From NCBI RefSeq assembly GCF_003752135.1, contig NZ_RJVK01000002.1:124001-188000 (forward strand): a stretch of DNA of 64,000 nucleotides. The letters are read 5' to 3'. The translations under genes were made by a program, and so were the position numbers. The stretch comes from Caminibacter pacificus (GTDB lineage Bacteria; Campylobacterota; Campylobacteria; Campylobacterales; Nautiliaceae). The notes beneath the pieces are model-generated. The model ran no database searches. It was not told where the DNA came from and worked only from the letters and a program-made list of their open reading frames with translations. Below, piece by piece: positions 55,501 through 64,000 of the stretch (its first letter is position 1; the number at the start of each line of letters is the position of its first letter).

Positions 55501-56522
55501 AAATGATCTACCGTTATCGAAAGATTAGGAATACTCGAATAGAGATTTTTAAATCCTTTATAAATATTAATGCTTCTTAATTTTGCATTAGGATCTTGAG
55601 TGTCTTCGGTATAAATAACAACCAAACTCCATGCCCCGTAATTCCCGAGTTTACTATCTAATCCCTGAGAAGTAACCAAATTAGAAATTTGTATCGGAAG
55701 ACCCGAAGATTTAATTATTGAAAGTTGAGAGTTTAACATATCCAAATAATTACTATCCAAAACTACGTATGCACCGTATTTTACACCGTTTCTTTTTTCA
55801 AAATCATCTAAATGATTCTCTTCATCACCTTTAAAATCTTCACATCCGCTTGTAAGTTTACAAAAATATCTGCTATCACCTTTATAAAAAAGTTCATCCG
55901 CTTCTACAATCCTAAAGTTATAATTTCCTATCTTCAATCCCACCAAATTTGCATACATATCTTTTATTTTATCTATATTATTTTCGGGTAAATCGTTTGA
56001 GAGATTATAATAAGTCTGATTGATATCCGAATAATAATCGTATATATATTTATGATCATCGCTTTGATTGGTATAATATTTATCATATCCGTCGTCTAAA
56101 CTTATATTCGATGTATAATTACTGGATAAATATGAATAATTATTAATATGCCCTTGCCAAAAAAGAGCAGCCCAAACTATTTTTTTAGCGTCTGCGGGCA
56201 ATTTTAAATAAGCAACCGAACCGTATTCCAAACTAATATTTTCGTCATCAATATCCGAAGTAATTAAGTATCTAGCAATATATTTATTATTATAGAAATG
56301 AAAATTATCGTCTTTTTTAATAGGACAAATTGTAATAGATTCGTTACTTTCAAGACTTTTACAAAGAGTAACACCTTCAACAGTATTTCCGATTACAGCA
56401 TAGTTTCCGTAAATATTTCTTGTTTCTTGAGGATTGATTAATCCAAAGTCACTGTAATCATCCGTAAAAACAGTTGCGGAAGATATAATTACACTAAAGA
56501 TGAATAGTAAAAATTTTTTCAT
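52560..56522 (-). CDS. Giant secreted protein 1, MshQ/DUF6701-like C-terminal half
   Basis: The 1320-residue protein has a signal peptide (MKKFLLFIFSVIISSATVF) and an extracellular N-terminal half: a jelly-roll-like domain (about 85-465, KKIVWAALFWQGHI, NYGAWSLVVIYTED, MTVFSAEGEKSNIGDYVDI, NGIDIDNFD), then a DUF11-like strand region. A cysteine module (CFCARECSY, CLECLFGHFGEHAYSRD) leads to SVRP, YNDTNAS, YSEVGDLN and GNGFTYISRDLNMS segments. FIYGRIVIPD plus VKYEYYKNGNWEVNNFH recalls DUF6701 of MshQ. It ends in INW. Surface attachment is likely; mode of anchoring is unknown. Confidence 0.8.
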   Translation of the reverse strand: MKKFLLFIFSVIISSATVFTDDYSDFGLINPQETRNIYGNYAVIGNTVEGVTLCKSLESNESITICPIKKDDNFHFYNNKYIARYLITSDIDDENISLEYGSVAYLKLPADAKKIVWAALFWQGHINNYSYLSSNYTSNISLDDGYDKYYTNQSDDHKYIYDYYSDINQTYYNLSNDLPENNIDKIKDMYANLVGLKIGNYNFRIVEADELFYKGDSRYFCKLTSGCEDFKGDEENHLDDFEKRNGVKYGAYVVLDSNYLDMLNSQLSIIKSSGLPIQISNLVTSQGLDSKLGNYGAWSLVVIYTEDTQDPNAKLRSINIYKGFKNLYSSIPNLSITVDHLVLPHNGAVESQMTVFSAEGEKSNIGDYVDINDINLTENAPGFDPNNEFDSVLSDDILRIPMLENNNGIDIDNFDASVAMTKIRDANPDASEYSATLNVHTTVDGIFLGMIAFATELYQPRICYYIDTIRDGDKIIYQNGQFIDNAQIDPSKEYNITIWYSNMKKDPLDEDIADAKDVKIFMSTHYFEYVQNTTSMKNIGWNDFIHQSDEPNDDLFTFYADTNLSKYNIGDGADENNGGLLRVASNFDDNNAKVYVNFLGKFNVDENATQIDLDGVFNFKASFETDWVKIEDDNAQEIVKCVPFNTVANVYTPPFGTFNAVEPNNLQTILNQNSDPADENDPLNNLYTKIVNKPFTVDIIHISDDNTTLSDYHGFIMVSVVDANVTNEDELNHKQSISPTFVVFNGKSVELSFNVPQAIKNARFRITYIKGDRDGLAFRWTTMNECQAQIEGSGDITMSCIWEMMAAKYGQEAENCMRTASEDIPDCFCARECSYYNKATGYGGNNPAKQNQRCLECLFGHFGEHAYSRDNFSVRPKNFQITAPSGKLKAGENYTFTIKALDNNGVPSIDYNETLNLSNVSPMLDYNDTNASNGCNRGVITFITNPVKFINGTANVVLKYSEVGDLNISVKEVNGSEFANVDSNDNLNPEGNLISTATIIKTFIPYNFAISTISYNNGGNGFTYISRDLNMSSVLSFSLIAKNKDGQTTQNYKKACYADNVEVNVSHSTVTNNFNLLYKEENETVVHDTLNTLPISFTVIKNKFSNGLAQINTKINFKKDYSSPVNPFVFNLTSINALDSDAVNGNVLVNLNANFIYGRIVIPDISSYSGVIHNSVKYEYYKNGNWEVNNFHNSSLEGDINITNSVVPNVSLSLSPISSGYEDLKYTTSKPLPYSVRGEYDISSWMWYHPKATTYQAPSSTNHNCLTHPCNKINFLIVASGWAGIGDNNSTYAPENNRTIKAQSSADVNASKSQVKAINW

Positions 56523-56676
56523 GAGTACCCTTTTTCGATTTAGATAAATTAATCTTCGATTAATATCTTTTTAAAATTATACAAAACCAATGTAAAATTG
56601 GTGTCAGATATTAAAATAAACTGAGCTTTTTTATTTTTTAGTGTAACTTTTTATAACAAAAAGAAAAAGAAAAGAT
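56523..56676. other. Gap between surface-protein genes 1 and 2
   Basis: On the minus strand the 154 bases hold a hairpin-like CCAAT-TTTAC-ATTGG (near 56590) and, just downstream, a TATAAT, probably the promoter of gene 1. The ten-base word TGACACCAAT also occurs near 62701. No gene was found. Confidence 0.4.
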
Positions 56677-58839
56677 TTACCAGTTGATAGATTTTACAAC
56701 CGATTTTGAAGTATTGTTTTCCGTTTTATTTGTAATTTGCACGGTTTGATTTTTATCAGGAGCATACTTAGAATTATTATCCCCTATTCCGGCCCAACCT
56801 CCGTTTACGGCTAAAAAGTCTATTTTATTGCACGGATGAGTTTTACAATTAACATTACTTGAACTCGGATCTTGATAATTTTGAGCTTTTATTTGATACC
56901 AAAGCCAACTATTAATGGAATAATGTCCTATTACCCCAAAAGGAGGGTTTTTACCTACAGGTTGATATTTTATTTCCTGATAACCGCCGTTTAACGTACC
57001 TAAAGAAATTGAAACATATGGAATTATAGTCTTTGAAATATTAATATCCCCATAAATTGCGCTAGTATGATTTTTATTTATATACCATTTTCCGCTTTTA
57101 TAATACTCAAAAGATGCATTATTATACAATACACTCGAATATCCCGCAATATTAGGAATATTTATTCTTCCATAGAGATACTGAACCGATTTATTTACCG
57201 GTACCTGAGGGCTTAAAACCCAATATAACGGTAAAGGATCGTTTTTATCAATTGCTGTTATCGTAGACAATATTAAATTAAACGGATTATTAGGATTTCG
57301 ATAATCTTTTTTAAAGTTTATAGAAATATTCGCATCAGCTTCACCGTTTATGAATTTATCTTTTATCAATACTACATCCAAAGGAAGATTGTTATTTTTT
57401 TCTTTAATTGAAGAGTTTTCTTCTTTATAAATAAAATTAGAAGCCAAAGGCAATGGCACGTTATGGGTAATGTTTAAATCCACATTATTCGCATAACAAT
57501 TAGCTTTATAATTTTTTGTTACAGTACCTTGCATATTTAAAGCTTTTATTCTAAAAGTAAGTTTAGCGGACATATTCAAGTCTCTTGAAATATACGTAAA
57601 ACCGTTAGCACCGTTTTGAAAATTAATATTTACCACACTAAAAGCAAAAGGAATAAACGTAATTACTTTACTTCCTTCCTGAATAAGTACTCCGTTAGGA
57701 TTAACACTATCACTTTCATCTATTTTTGCATACTCATATCCGTCTTTGAACTCTTTTAAGGTCATATTCAAATCACCGACTTCGTTATATTGCAGTTGCA
57801 CGAAAGCTACACCGTGGCGAAATTTCGCACTCACAGGATTAACGATACTTAAAATTCCGGGATTACATCCTTTTGATGCATTAGTGTCGTTATATTCCAA
57901 ACTTGGTGAATGACCTCTTATGGTAATAGTTTCATTATAATCCCATACTGGAATTCTTCTATGAGAATCCATTACCATTCCGGTAAAAGGTGGAATCAAT
58001 TCAGCAGGTACAGGATTCGGAAGCGGATAACCCACAGCTCTCATTTTTATCATATAAGATTGACCGGCCCTTAATTTAGAATATGTAGCGTTTCCGTCAA
58101 TAATAAATTGATACGGTCTTACCGCAAAATCATCTCTACTATACACTATGTTGCCCCAATGTCCGAATAAACAAGCCAAACACTGATTATTCGCAACCTC
58201 ATTTTTTTTATTGCTTAAAGGATTAATTTTATCTACATAAGAACACTCTTGAGCACAAAAACAATTGGGGATTATCTCCCCGTTTTGAGCGCTGCTCAAA
58301 CACTGCTGAGCTTCATCCCCGTATTCAGCATCCATTACTTTCCAAATACAAGAAAACGTAATATCCTGATTACCTTCTATTTGATTCTTACACTCTTCTT
58401 CATTAGTCCATCTAAACGCAAGACCGTCATGAACGTTTATTAAATATCTCATCCTGAATTTTGCTCTTTTTACTCCTATTGGAATTGCAAAAAGTTTAGG
58501 ATTTCCTACTTCAACTACACTTTTGTTTCTGAAAATCACTTTTCTAAAAGTATTAGGAATATCAGGAGCCGCATTCAGATTATTTGGACTATAATCGTAA
58601 TCGACTACGCTAATAATCACTACTCCTTTATAATCTTCCAAGGTTTGATTATCATCCGCTAAATGAATAACTTTAAACTTAAAAGGTTTATAAACGATTT
58701 GGGTATAAAGTAGATTATCGGTACTTTTCGGATTAGTGGAAACCGTATTTCCGGTTGTTTTTGAAAAATCATCATTTACAACATTAAATGTCCCTGCACT
58801 CAAAAACACAAACAAAAAAACAATAATTATCTTTTTCAT
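56677..58839 (-). CDS. Giant secreted protein 2, lacking the N-terminal half
   Basis: This 720-residue paralogue has a signal peptide (MKKIIIVFLFVFLSAG) followed directly by the second-half modules of its neighbours: LYTQIVYKPFKFKVIHLADDN, VRMR-like strands, the cysteine module (CFCAQECSY, CLACLFGHWGNIVYSRD), FAVRPYQF, YNDTNASKGCNPG, YNEVGDLNMT, GNGFTYISRDLNMS, LYGRINIPNI, FEYYKSGKWYINKNH, THPCNKIDFLAVNGGWAGIGDNNS and a final INW. It carries an extra proline-rich loop (about 268-300). The N-terminal jelly-roll part is absent, so it is a short form rather than a fragment. Confidence 0.8.
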   Translation of the reverse strand: MKKIIIVFLFVFLSAGTFNVVNDDFSKTTGNTVSTNPKSTDNLLYTQIVYKPFKFKVIHLADDNQTLEDYKGVVIISVVDYDYSPNNLNAAPDIPNTFRKVIFRNKSVVEVGNPKLFAIPIGVKRAKFRMRYLINVHDGLAFRWTNEEECKNQIEGNQDITFSCIWKVMDAEYGDEAQQCLSSAQNGEIIPNCFCAQECSYVDKINPLSNKKNEVANNQCLACLFGHWGNIVYSRDDFAVRPYQFIIDGNATYSKLRAGQSYMIKMRAVGYPLPNPVPAELIPPFTGMVMDSHRRIPVWDYNETITIRGHSPSLEYNDTNASKGCNPGILSIVNPVSAKFRHGVAFVQLQYNEVGDLNMTLKEFKDGYEYAKIDESDSVNPNGVLIQEGSKVITFIPFAFSVVNINFQNGANGFTYISRDLNMSAKLTFRIKALNMQGTVTKNYKANCYANNVDLNITHNVPLPLASNFIYKEENSSIKEKNNNLPLDVVLIKDKFINGEADANISINFKKDYRNPNNPFNLILSTITAIDKNDPLPLYWVLSPQVPVNKSVQYLYGRINIPNIAGYSSVLYNNASFEYYKSGKWYINKNHTSAIYGDINISKTIIPYVSISLGTLNGGYQEIKYQPVGKNPPFGVIGHYSINSWLWYQIKAQNYQDPSSSNVNCKTHPCNKIDFLAVNGGWAGIGDNNSKYAPDKNQTVQITNKTENNTSKSVVKSINW

Positions 58840-58977
58840 ACTAATCCTTTATCCGAAGTTAAACAATTATATCCATATTAAAAAGTTTATAGAAAGAAAA
58901 AGAAGAAAAAATAAAAACTCACTGTTACGTTTAGTCACAGGCACGTATTTTTTATAAAGAATAAAAAAAAATAAGAA

Positions 58978-61900
58978 CTACCAGTTGATAGTTCTTACTT
59001 GAGATTTTGAAGCGTTTACATCCGCACTTGATTTAGCTTTTACGGTTCTGTTGTTTTCCGGAGCATATGTTGAATTATTATCCCCTATTCCAGCCCATCC
59101 TCCAGCTACCGCTAAAAAGTCTATTTTATTACACGGATGAGTCAAACAATTGAGATTTGTCGCACTCGGATCAAGATAAATTGTAGCTTTTGGATGATAC
59201 CAAAGCCAACTTGAAATGGCATAATGGGCTTTCACACTATACGGTAAAGGATGAGAAGTTACGTATTTCAAATCTTGATATCCTCCGTTAATAGTACCTG
59301 CTAACGCACTTACATTAGGTAAAATAGATTTGGTTACGTTGATATCTCCGAAGGCATTACTAGTATGATTACCGTTTACATACCAGTTTCCGTTTTTATA
59401 ATACTCGTATTTAACGGTATTATGAATTACATTTGAATAACTAGCGATATTAGGAATTACTATTCTACCGTAAATAAAATTAGCTGTTTGATTTACAACA
59501 TTGTTTCCGCTAACCCCGTCACTATCCAATACATTCAAATGATTAAGGGTCATAGTAAACGGATTTTCTGGAGAAGAATAGTTTTTTACAAAATTAATAT
59601 AAGCTTTAACATTGCCGATTCCATCGGCAAATTTTTCTTTTACAGCCGTAAACACGATATTTTGCGTATTGGCAATATTATGAATTCCGGTTTCGTTTTC
59701 TTCTTTGTATATTATTTGTTCCGTTACTGGTACGGTAGAATGCGTTACAGTAACACTAAGGTCTTTAGCATAACAGCCGTTTTTATAGTTTTTAGTTAAA
59801 ACGTTATTTGCATTTTCCGCTTTTACGGTAAAAGAAAGCACACTAGACATATTCAAATCATTTGACATATAAGTAAATCCGTTACCTCCGTCTAAATATG
59901 AAGGTGTAGTCAATGAAAAATGATCAGGAATATATGTAACTGTTTTTTGAGCTTCGGTAATATATATACCGTTAGGATTAGCACCGTCTTTTTCATCCAC
60001 TTTTGCAAATTCATTACCGTTTAGTTCTTTTAACGTCATATTCAAATCACCTACTTCAGAATATGTAAGTTTTACATTAGCTACCCCATCGGTAAATTGA
60101 GCCGAATTAATGTCCGCAAGAGATAAAACGCCTCTTTGACATCCTAAAGAAGCTTTCGTATCGTTGTATTCCAATAACGGAGACTTATTTACCAAACTTA
60201 ATTTTTCATCATAACCTTTAGCCGCATTTCCGTCAGCATCTAAAGCTTCAATAGTAAAAGTATAAACTTTTCCGGCTTTTAATTTCCCTGTAGTATTTGG
60301 AGTGATTTTAAATCTATCAGGTCTTACTGAAAAATCATCCCTACTACAAACACTTTCACCATACGCACCGAAAATACATTTTAAGCATTCTTCAGAAGGT
60401 ACGTCACCTCCGCCTTGCACTCTATTTCTTCTATAATTACACTCTACCGCACAAGGAACGTCACAATATTCACTGTCTTTTAAGTCTCCCGTAGGACAAG
60501 AGTTTCCGTATCTGCTTGTAGCAATTTGAGTTAAAAGTCCCCAAACACAGTTATAAGTTTTATCCAAACACGCATTATTGGTATCCTCTACTATGTTTCC
60601 GTTTCCATCAGTCAAATACACAATTCTAAATCTGGCTTTTTTTACCGCTTGAGACATATTTATATCATCAATATCCGTGCTTGAGCTGTTGTTAAATAAA
60701 ATATAATTAGTCCATAATGCTTCATTATTTTTACATTCGTCGTTATCGGTAGGGTCTTTTATAATATCTACTTTTACCAATCCTTTGAATTTTTCCAAGT
60801 ACTCTTGTGTACTGTCAAGTTTTATAACTTTCATATCAAAAGGTTTAGAAACTATTTTCGTATGAATTTCATTTAAAGTATTATTCACGTCCAAAGGATC
60901 AAAATCTCCCGTAAAAGTAGGTTCTACGACGTTAAAACTACCGGCTACCGGAGTATATGAACTTAATCCGTTATCAAAATCTTCACATTTAGGAAGAATA
61001 TCATCATAAGTATATTCGTTATTACCTATGGTATAAATGTAATTTGTTAAAAAGTTATAGGTAATATTTCCTTCATTTTCTATTTTTGCTTTAAAATGAA
61101 TAGTTGCTACGTAATTAGGATTAGTCGTAGTAGGTAAAAAGGCATTATTATCATCCCCTAAAATACCTACACTCCACGTTTTATTTTCATCAAAATAATA
61201 CACTCCTAAATTATCTATGGTTTCTCCATCATCTAAATGTAAAAAACTGCTTGCACCTATATTTTTCACATCGGTAGAATTTTCGACATAAGAAGTTACG
61301 TTATCATCAAAAACATTTCTTACAAAAACGTTTTTAGCTATTTCGTTATCCATATTTTTAACATCGAAACTAACCATAATTTCTGAACCTACCGGAACGG
61401 TTGAACCTGCATTTAAAAGATTTCCGTTTTCATCGTAAAATTCCAAATTGTCATAACACACTTTCGGTACGTATAAATCTGTAGAGAAAATTATAGTATC
61501 AAGCATATAGGCATCACCACCGGATGATGCTTGAATCGTTGTTGATGTTTGAGAGTTTCCGATTATTTGAGGATGATTCGTATCTCCGTCAACCCCTATA
61601 GGAAAAGTATCGATATCAATACCCATATTGTTTTGAATATCAGGATTTCTTTGTTCGTTCGTAGTAATTGTAGAGTCGAAAATATCATCTTTCGCATTCG
61701 GATAGCTGGTATTGTTTGTCACATCTATCAAATTTCCGTCTTTGTTTGCCACTTTTAAATAATCGTTTCCGAAAACTCCTTTATCCCCTTCGGTAGCAAA
61801 CACTGAAATATTTGATTTTACATCTCCACTCGGAGGAGTATAAAAACCGCTGATATTAATATTTACTGTATTATCAAATACACTTTTATATCCGGTAAAT

Positions 61901-62622
61901 ATAGAAATATTTTTAAACGTTTCGTTTGCATTTTTATATACAACTACCAAACTCCACGCACCGTGAGTACCTAAACCGCGATGCCAACCTTGTACCGCAT
62001 TAACGTTTGCTACGGTGATATTTATAGGATTTCCGTCAAACGTCATATTATCAAAAAGATTAGTTACGTCTTTATAAGAAATATATCTTATAAACTGACT
62101 ATCCCAACTTACGTAATCAAAACCTTCAGTATCACTAAATCCTTGCGTGTCTACATTTACATCTACATAATCGCCGTCGTTTATTTTTATTTTTGCTTCT
62201 TTTGCTTTTTGAATATCGTCACTATCGTCATAAATAAACCCGGTCCAATAAAGTCTTGCGTATATAATTTTACTTCCTGCCGGAATAGTTAAATCCGAAC
62301 TTGAAGAATCATATGTAGTATTGTCATTATCAACATCTATATATTTTAAAAAATTAAAGTTGTTTACTTTCAAATCCCCTACGTATGTCCACCAATTATT
62401 TACCAATAGATATTCTACTTGACCGTTATTTACATTATATCCCCAATCTCCGTCTAAAGATTGTACCCAACCTTCATAATTATAATTTGTATTTACTTCT
62501 AATACCGCATTACCTATAAACTTATAATTTCCGTGAATATTATAAGATTTTGTCAAAGTAAACTCATGCTCCGCTGCGAAACTAAACACCATCAATAATA
62601 TATACAGTAATAATTTTTTCAT
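58978..62622 (-). CDS. Giant secreted protein 3, MshQ/DUF6701-like C-terminal half
   Basis: The 1214-residue protein has a signal peptide (MKKLLLYILLMVFSFAAE), the same N-terminal domain as protein 1 (KIIYARLYWTGFI, HGAWSLVVVYKNA, NISVFATEGDKGVFGNDYL, NMGIDIDTF), a DUF11-like region (about 400-560: VPVGSEIMVSFDVKNMDNEIAKNVFVRNVF) and the shared C-terminal modules, ending INW. The cysteine module is altered (CDVPCAVECNY, CLKCIFGAYGESVCSRD). A TATAAT lies about 60 bases upstream on the minus strand. The three genes probably arose by duplication. Confidence 0.8.
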   Translation of the reverse strand: MKKLLLYILLMVFSFAAEHEFTLTKSYNIHGNYKFIGNAVLEVNTNYNYEGWVQSLDGDWGYNVNNGQVEYLLVNNWWTYVGDLKVNNFNFLKYIDVDNDNTTYDSSSSDLTIPAGSKIIYARLYWTGFIYDDSDDIQKAKEAKIKINDGDYVDVNVDTQGFSDTEGFDYVSWDSQFIRYISYKDVTNLFDNMTFDGNPINITVANVNAVQGWHRGLGTHGAWSLVVVYKNANETFKNISIFTGYKSVFDNTVNINISGFYTPPSGDVKSNISVFATEGDKGVFGNDYLKVANKDGNLIDVTNNTSYPNAKDDIFDSTITTNEQRNPDIQNNMGIDIDTFPIGVDGDTNHPQIIGNSQTSTTIQASSGGDAYMLDTIIFSTDLYVPKVCYDNLEFYDENGNLLNAGSTVPVGSEIMVSFDVKNMDNEIAKNVFVRNVFDDNVTSYVENSTDVKNIGASSFLHLDDGETIDNLGVYYFDENKTWSVGILGDDNNAFLPTTTNPNYVATIHFKAKIENEGNITYNFLTNYIYTIGNNEYTYDDILPKCEDFDNGLSSYTPVAGSFNVVEPTFTGDFDPLDVNNTLNEIHTKIVSKPFDMKVIKLDSTQEYLEKFKGLVKVDIIKDPTDNDECKNNEALWTNYILFNNSSSTDIDDINMSQAVKKARFRIVYLTDGNGNIVEDTNNACLDKTYNCVWGLLTQIATSRYGNSCPTGDLKDSEYCDVPCAVECNYRRNRVQGGGDVPSEECLKCIFGAYGESVCSRDDFSVRPDRFKITPNTTGKLKAGKVYTFTIEALDADGNAAKGYDEKLSLVNKSPLLEYNDTKASLGCQRGVLSLADINSAQFTDGVANVKLTYSEVGDLNMTLKELNGNEFAKVDEKDGANPNGIYITEAQKTVTYIPDHFSLTTPSYLDGGNGFTYMSNDLNMSSVLSFTVKAENANNVLTKNYKNGCYAKDLSVTVTHSTVPVTEQIIYKEENETGIHNIANTQNIVFTAVKEKFADGIGNVKAYINFVKNYSSPENPFTMTLNHLNVLDSDGVSGNNVVNQTANFIYGRIVIPNIASYSNVIHNTVKYEYYKNGNWYVNGNHTSNAFGDINVTKSILPNVSALAGTINGGYQDLKYVTSHPLPYSVKAHYAISSWLWYHPKATIYLDPSATNLNCLTHPCNKIDFLAVAGGWAGIGDNNSTYAPENNRTVKAKSSADVNASKSQVRTINW

Positions 62623-62743
62623 TTTTAACCCCTTAGCATTAAGCCTTATTATAATTATACATCATTTTTACATCAATTTAACAATTATAGTATTTGAATT
62701 TGACACCAATATGATAAACTTTCTACAAAAAAGGCCAAAAATT

Positions 62744-63652
62744 ATGCTTTGTTATATAGAAAAAAAGGCTCTAAAATATCCTCTAACCAACTATATAATC
62801 GGCAAATTCAAACCGAAAATAATAGAAATTTCCCACTATAAAGACGTTTTTAACCGTACACATCAAAATTTCAATTTTCAAAAATCCCAAAATAGGATAA
62901 TTTTAGCCGTAAAAGAAAATATTTCCTTTTACAAGGGAAGTAAATTTTGTAACAATAGAGGATATGATAATTTTTATTATTCGACTCAAATATTAGGATG
63001 TATCTATAATTGCCAATACTGTTATATTGGAGGTATGTATCCTTGCGGATATCCGGTGATTTTCGTAAACGAAGACGATTTTATAAATGAAGCCGAAAAA
63101 CTAAAAAACGCCTATATTCCAATAAGCTACGAAACCGACCTTTTGGCATTTGAGGGAATATATCCTTTTCATAAAAAATGGATAGAACTTGCAAGAAAAA
63201 GAGAAGATTTATTAATCGAAAGCAGAACTAAATCGGCAAACGCTAAAAGACTTCCCGACAATCCTCCTAAAAATTTCCTTTTAGGTTTTTCTCTATCACC
63301 AAAAGAGATAAACAGATTCGAATTAAAAGCGCCTCCCCTTGAAAAAAGAGTCGAATCGTTAAAAATCGCAATCCAAAAAGGCTACAATGTAGAAATAGCA
63401 ATAGACCCCGTAATCAAAACCGACAACTATAAAACAATATATAAAAATTTTATAAAATACCTAAAAAACGAAATCGATTTAAGCAAAATAAATATAGAAA
63501 TCGGGGCTTTTAGAATGAATAAAGACTTTTTAAAACGTCTAAGAAAAATTCACCTCAGCGAAGTAACTTGGTATCCTTATAAAATAGAAAAAGGCGAGGC
63601 GAGATACGAAGACGAAAAAAAGATAATTGAATACATAAAAGGACTTTTATGA
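62744..63652 (+). CDS. splB: Spore photoproduct lyase-like radical SAM protein
   Basis: The 302-residue protein has the radical SAM cluster motif in YSTQILGCIYNCQYCYIGG (C-X3-C-X2-C, as in SPL), HYKDVFNRTHQNF at the N-terminus and FSLSPKEINRFE. The B. subtilis enzyme uses Cys141 (in ACTSD) to finish the reaction; the matching segment here reads SYETD, without Cys. It may act on another substrate, since this phylum forms no spores. Start chosen at ATG 62744 (AAAAAAGG upstream); an ATG at 62711 lacks a ribosome site. It overlaps the SDR gene (ATGA). Confidence 0.78.
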   Translation: MLCYIEKKALKYPLTNYIIGKFKPKIIEISHYKDVFNRTHQNFNFQKSQNRIILAVKENISFYKGSKFCNNRGYDNFYYSTQILGCIYNCQYCYIGGMYPCGYPVIFVNEDDFINEAEKLKNAYIPISYETDLLAFEGIYPFHKKWIELARKREDLLIESRTKSANAKRLPDNPPKNFLLGFSLSPKEINRFELKAPPLEKRVESLKIAIQKGYNVEIAIDPVIKTDNYKTIYKNFIKYLKNEIDLSKINIEIGAFRMNKDFLKRLRKIHLSEVTWYPYKIEKGEARYEDEKKIIEYIKGLL

Positions 63653-64000
63653 AAATAATACTCACAGGTGCAAGCAGCGGAATCGGTGCGGCGATAAAAG
63701 AGGAGCTGAAAAACTACGAAATAATAGAAATATGCAGAAATTGCAAACACTCACTAAACCTTGCAAATCCCGGTGAAATAAAAAATCTGAAATTCAACGA
63801 CGTAATAGGAATTATTCACAATGCCGGCGTCGGATATTTCGGGCAATTTGAGGATATTAAAATAGAAAAAATAGAAGAGATGATAAACGTAAATTTTCTC
63901 TCACCTATGATTCTTACGAAAAACCACCTAAAAGAGATCAAAAAAAATAGAGGATTTATAATCAACATCTCATCGACATCCGCAATTCATCCGGCAAAAA
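63649..64000 (+). CDS. Short-chain dehydrogenase/reductase (partial, 3' end outside window)
   Basis: The frame from ATG 63649 starts MKIILTGASSGIGAAI, the glycine-rich NAD(P) motif of SDR enzymes, and continues with IIHNAGVGYFG and INISSTSAIHPAK, where the catalytic Ser occurs. The window ends before the Tyr-Lys pair. Coupled by a 4-base overlap to the radical SAM gene, it may work in the same pathway. Substrate unknown. Confidence 0.88.
   Translation, partial: MKIILTGASSGIGAAIKEELKNYEIIEICRNCKHSLNLANPGEIKNLKFNDVIGIIHNAGVGYFGQFEDIKIEKIEEMINVNFLSPMILTKNHLKEIKKNRGFIINISSTSAIHPAK

Noticed and set aside
51407-62622. tRNA-Phe as an integration site for the surface-protein block
   Set aside because: No second copy of the tRNA 3' end, no integrase and no mobility gene was seen, and two ordinary genes lie between the tRNA and the block.
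56596-62710. TGACACCAAT word at both sides of surface genes 2 and 3 as terminal inverted repeats
   Set aside because: The match is only about ten bases, the ends are not at gene block borders, and there is no transposase. It may be part of promoters or chance.

Overview
The window is a low-GC, gene-dense chromosomal segment of a Campylobacterota (former Epsilonproteobacteria) bacterium. A Nautiliales-type hydrothermal vent organism (Nautilia, Caminibacter or Lebetimonas relatives) fits best. The reasons are inferred from gene content and order: a paired b/b' F-ATPase operon running into tolQ-tolR-tolA-tolB-pal-cpoB, histidine kinases with an HQWRQPLN H-box, a respiratory complex related to group 4 hydrogenases, and a DUF1931 histone-fold protein of the Aquifex/Thermus type. 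No database search was possible, so every name rests on motifs read by eye.

Layout. 1-2325 (+): the end of an operon for a membrane complex related to group 4 hydrogenases, whose catalytic-subunit homologue contains no cysteine. 2327-8903 (-): a thioesterase, then a tight five-gene operon (PEBP-family protein, TonB-receptor-like outer membrane protein, small periplasmic protein, histidine kinase, REC-GGDEF-EAL regulator) that looks like an envelope sensing system with a cyclic-di-GMP output. 9065-11247 (+): glyS-thiS. 11514-25608 (-): slyD, the Tol-Pal operon, the F1 and stalk part of the ATP synthase, parB-parA, birA, a lipoprotein gene and fmt. 25763-33552: phosphate uptake genes (pstS-C-A-B and pit on -, phoU-phoB-phoR on +). 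33515-37376 (-): a 41-residue membrane protein, a small unknown protein, mnmG, and the flagellar-switch genes fliO-fliN-cheX. 37418-40358: transporters and an AraC regulator. 40622-43767 (+): uvrA and a small secreted protein. 43757-48168 (-): the histone-fold protein, a YfaZ-like protein, and the fatty-acid genes accA-fabF-acpP-fabG. 48219-51364 (+): mraY-sppA-murD, followed by tRNA-Phe. 51550-64000: a DUF309 protein, an MTAN-like nucleosidase, three tandem giant secreted paralogues with an MshQ/DUF6701-like C-terminal half, a spore-photoproduct-lyase-like radical SAM protein, and the start of an SDR gene.

The most interesting non-coding signal is a structured element of about 150 nt. It occurs twice, upstream of phoB (31911-32060, +) and upstream of uvrA (40430-40583, -). 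The two copies share sequence blocks, while their closing stems differ in sequence but still pair. G-U wobbles in one copy suggest which strand is the RNA, so this is a candidate undescribed structured RNA or repeat family. Several short hairpins that bury the Shine-Dalgarno sequence (before cpoB, pit and weakly mraY), a possible Pho box before pstS and a palindrome over the PEBP promoter are further regulatory candidates. No CRISPR array, insertion sequence, prophage or rRNA was seen.
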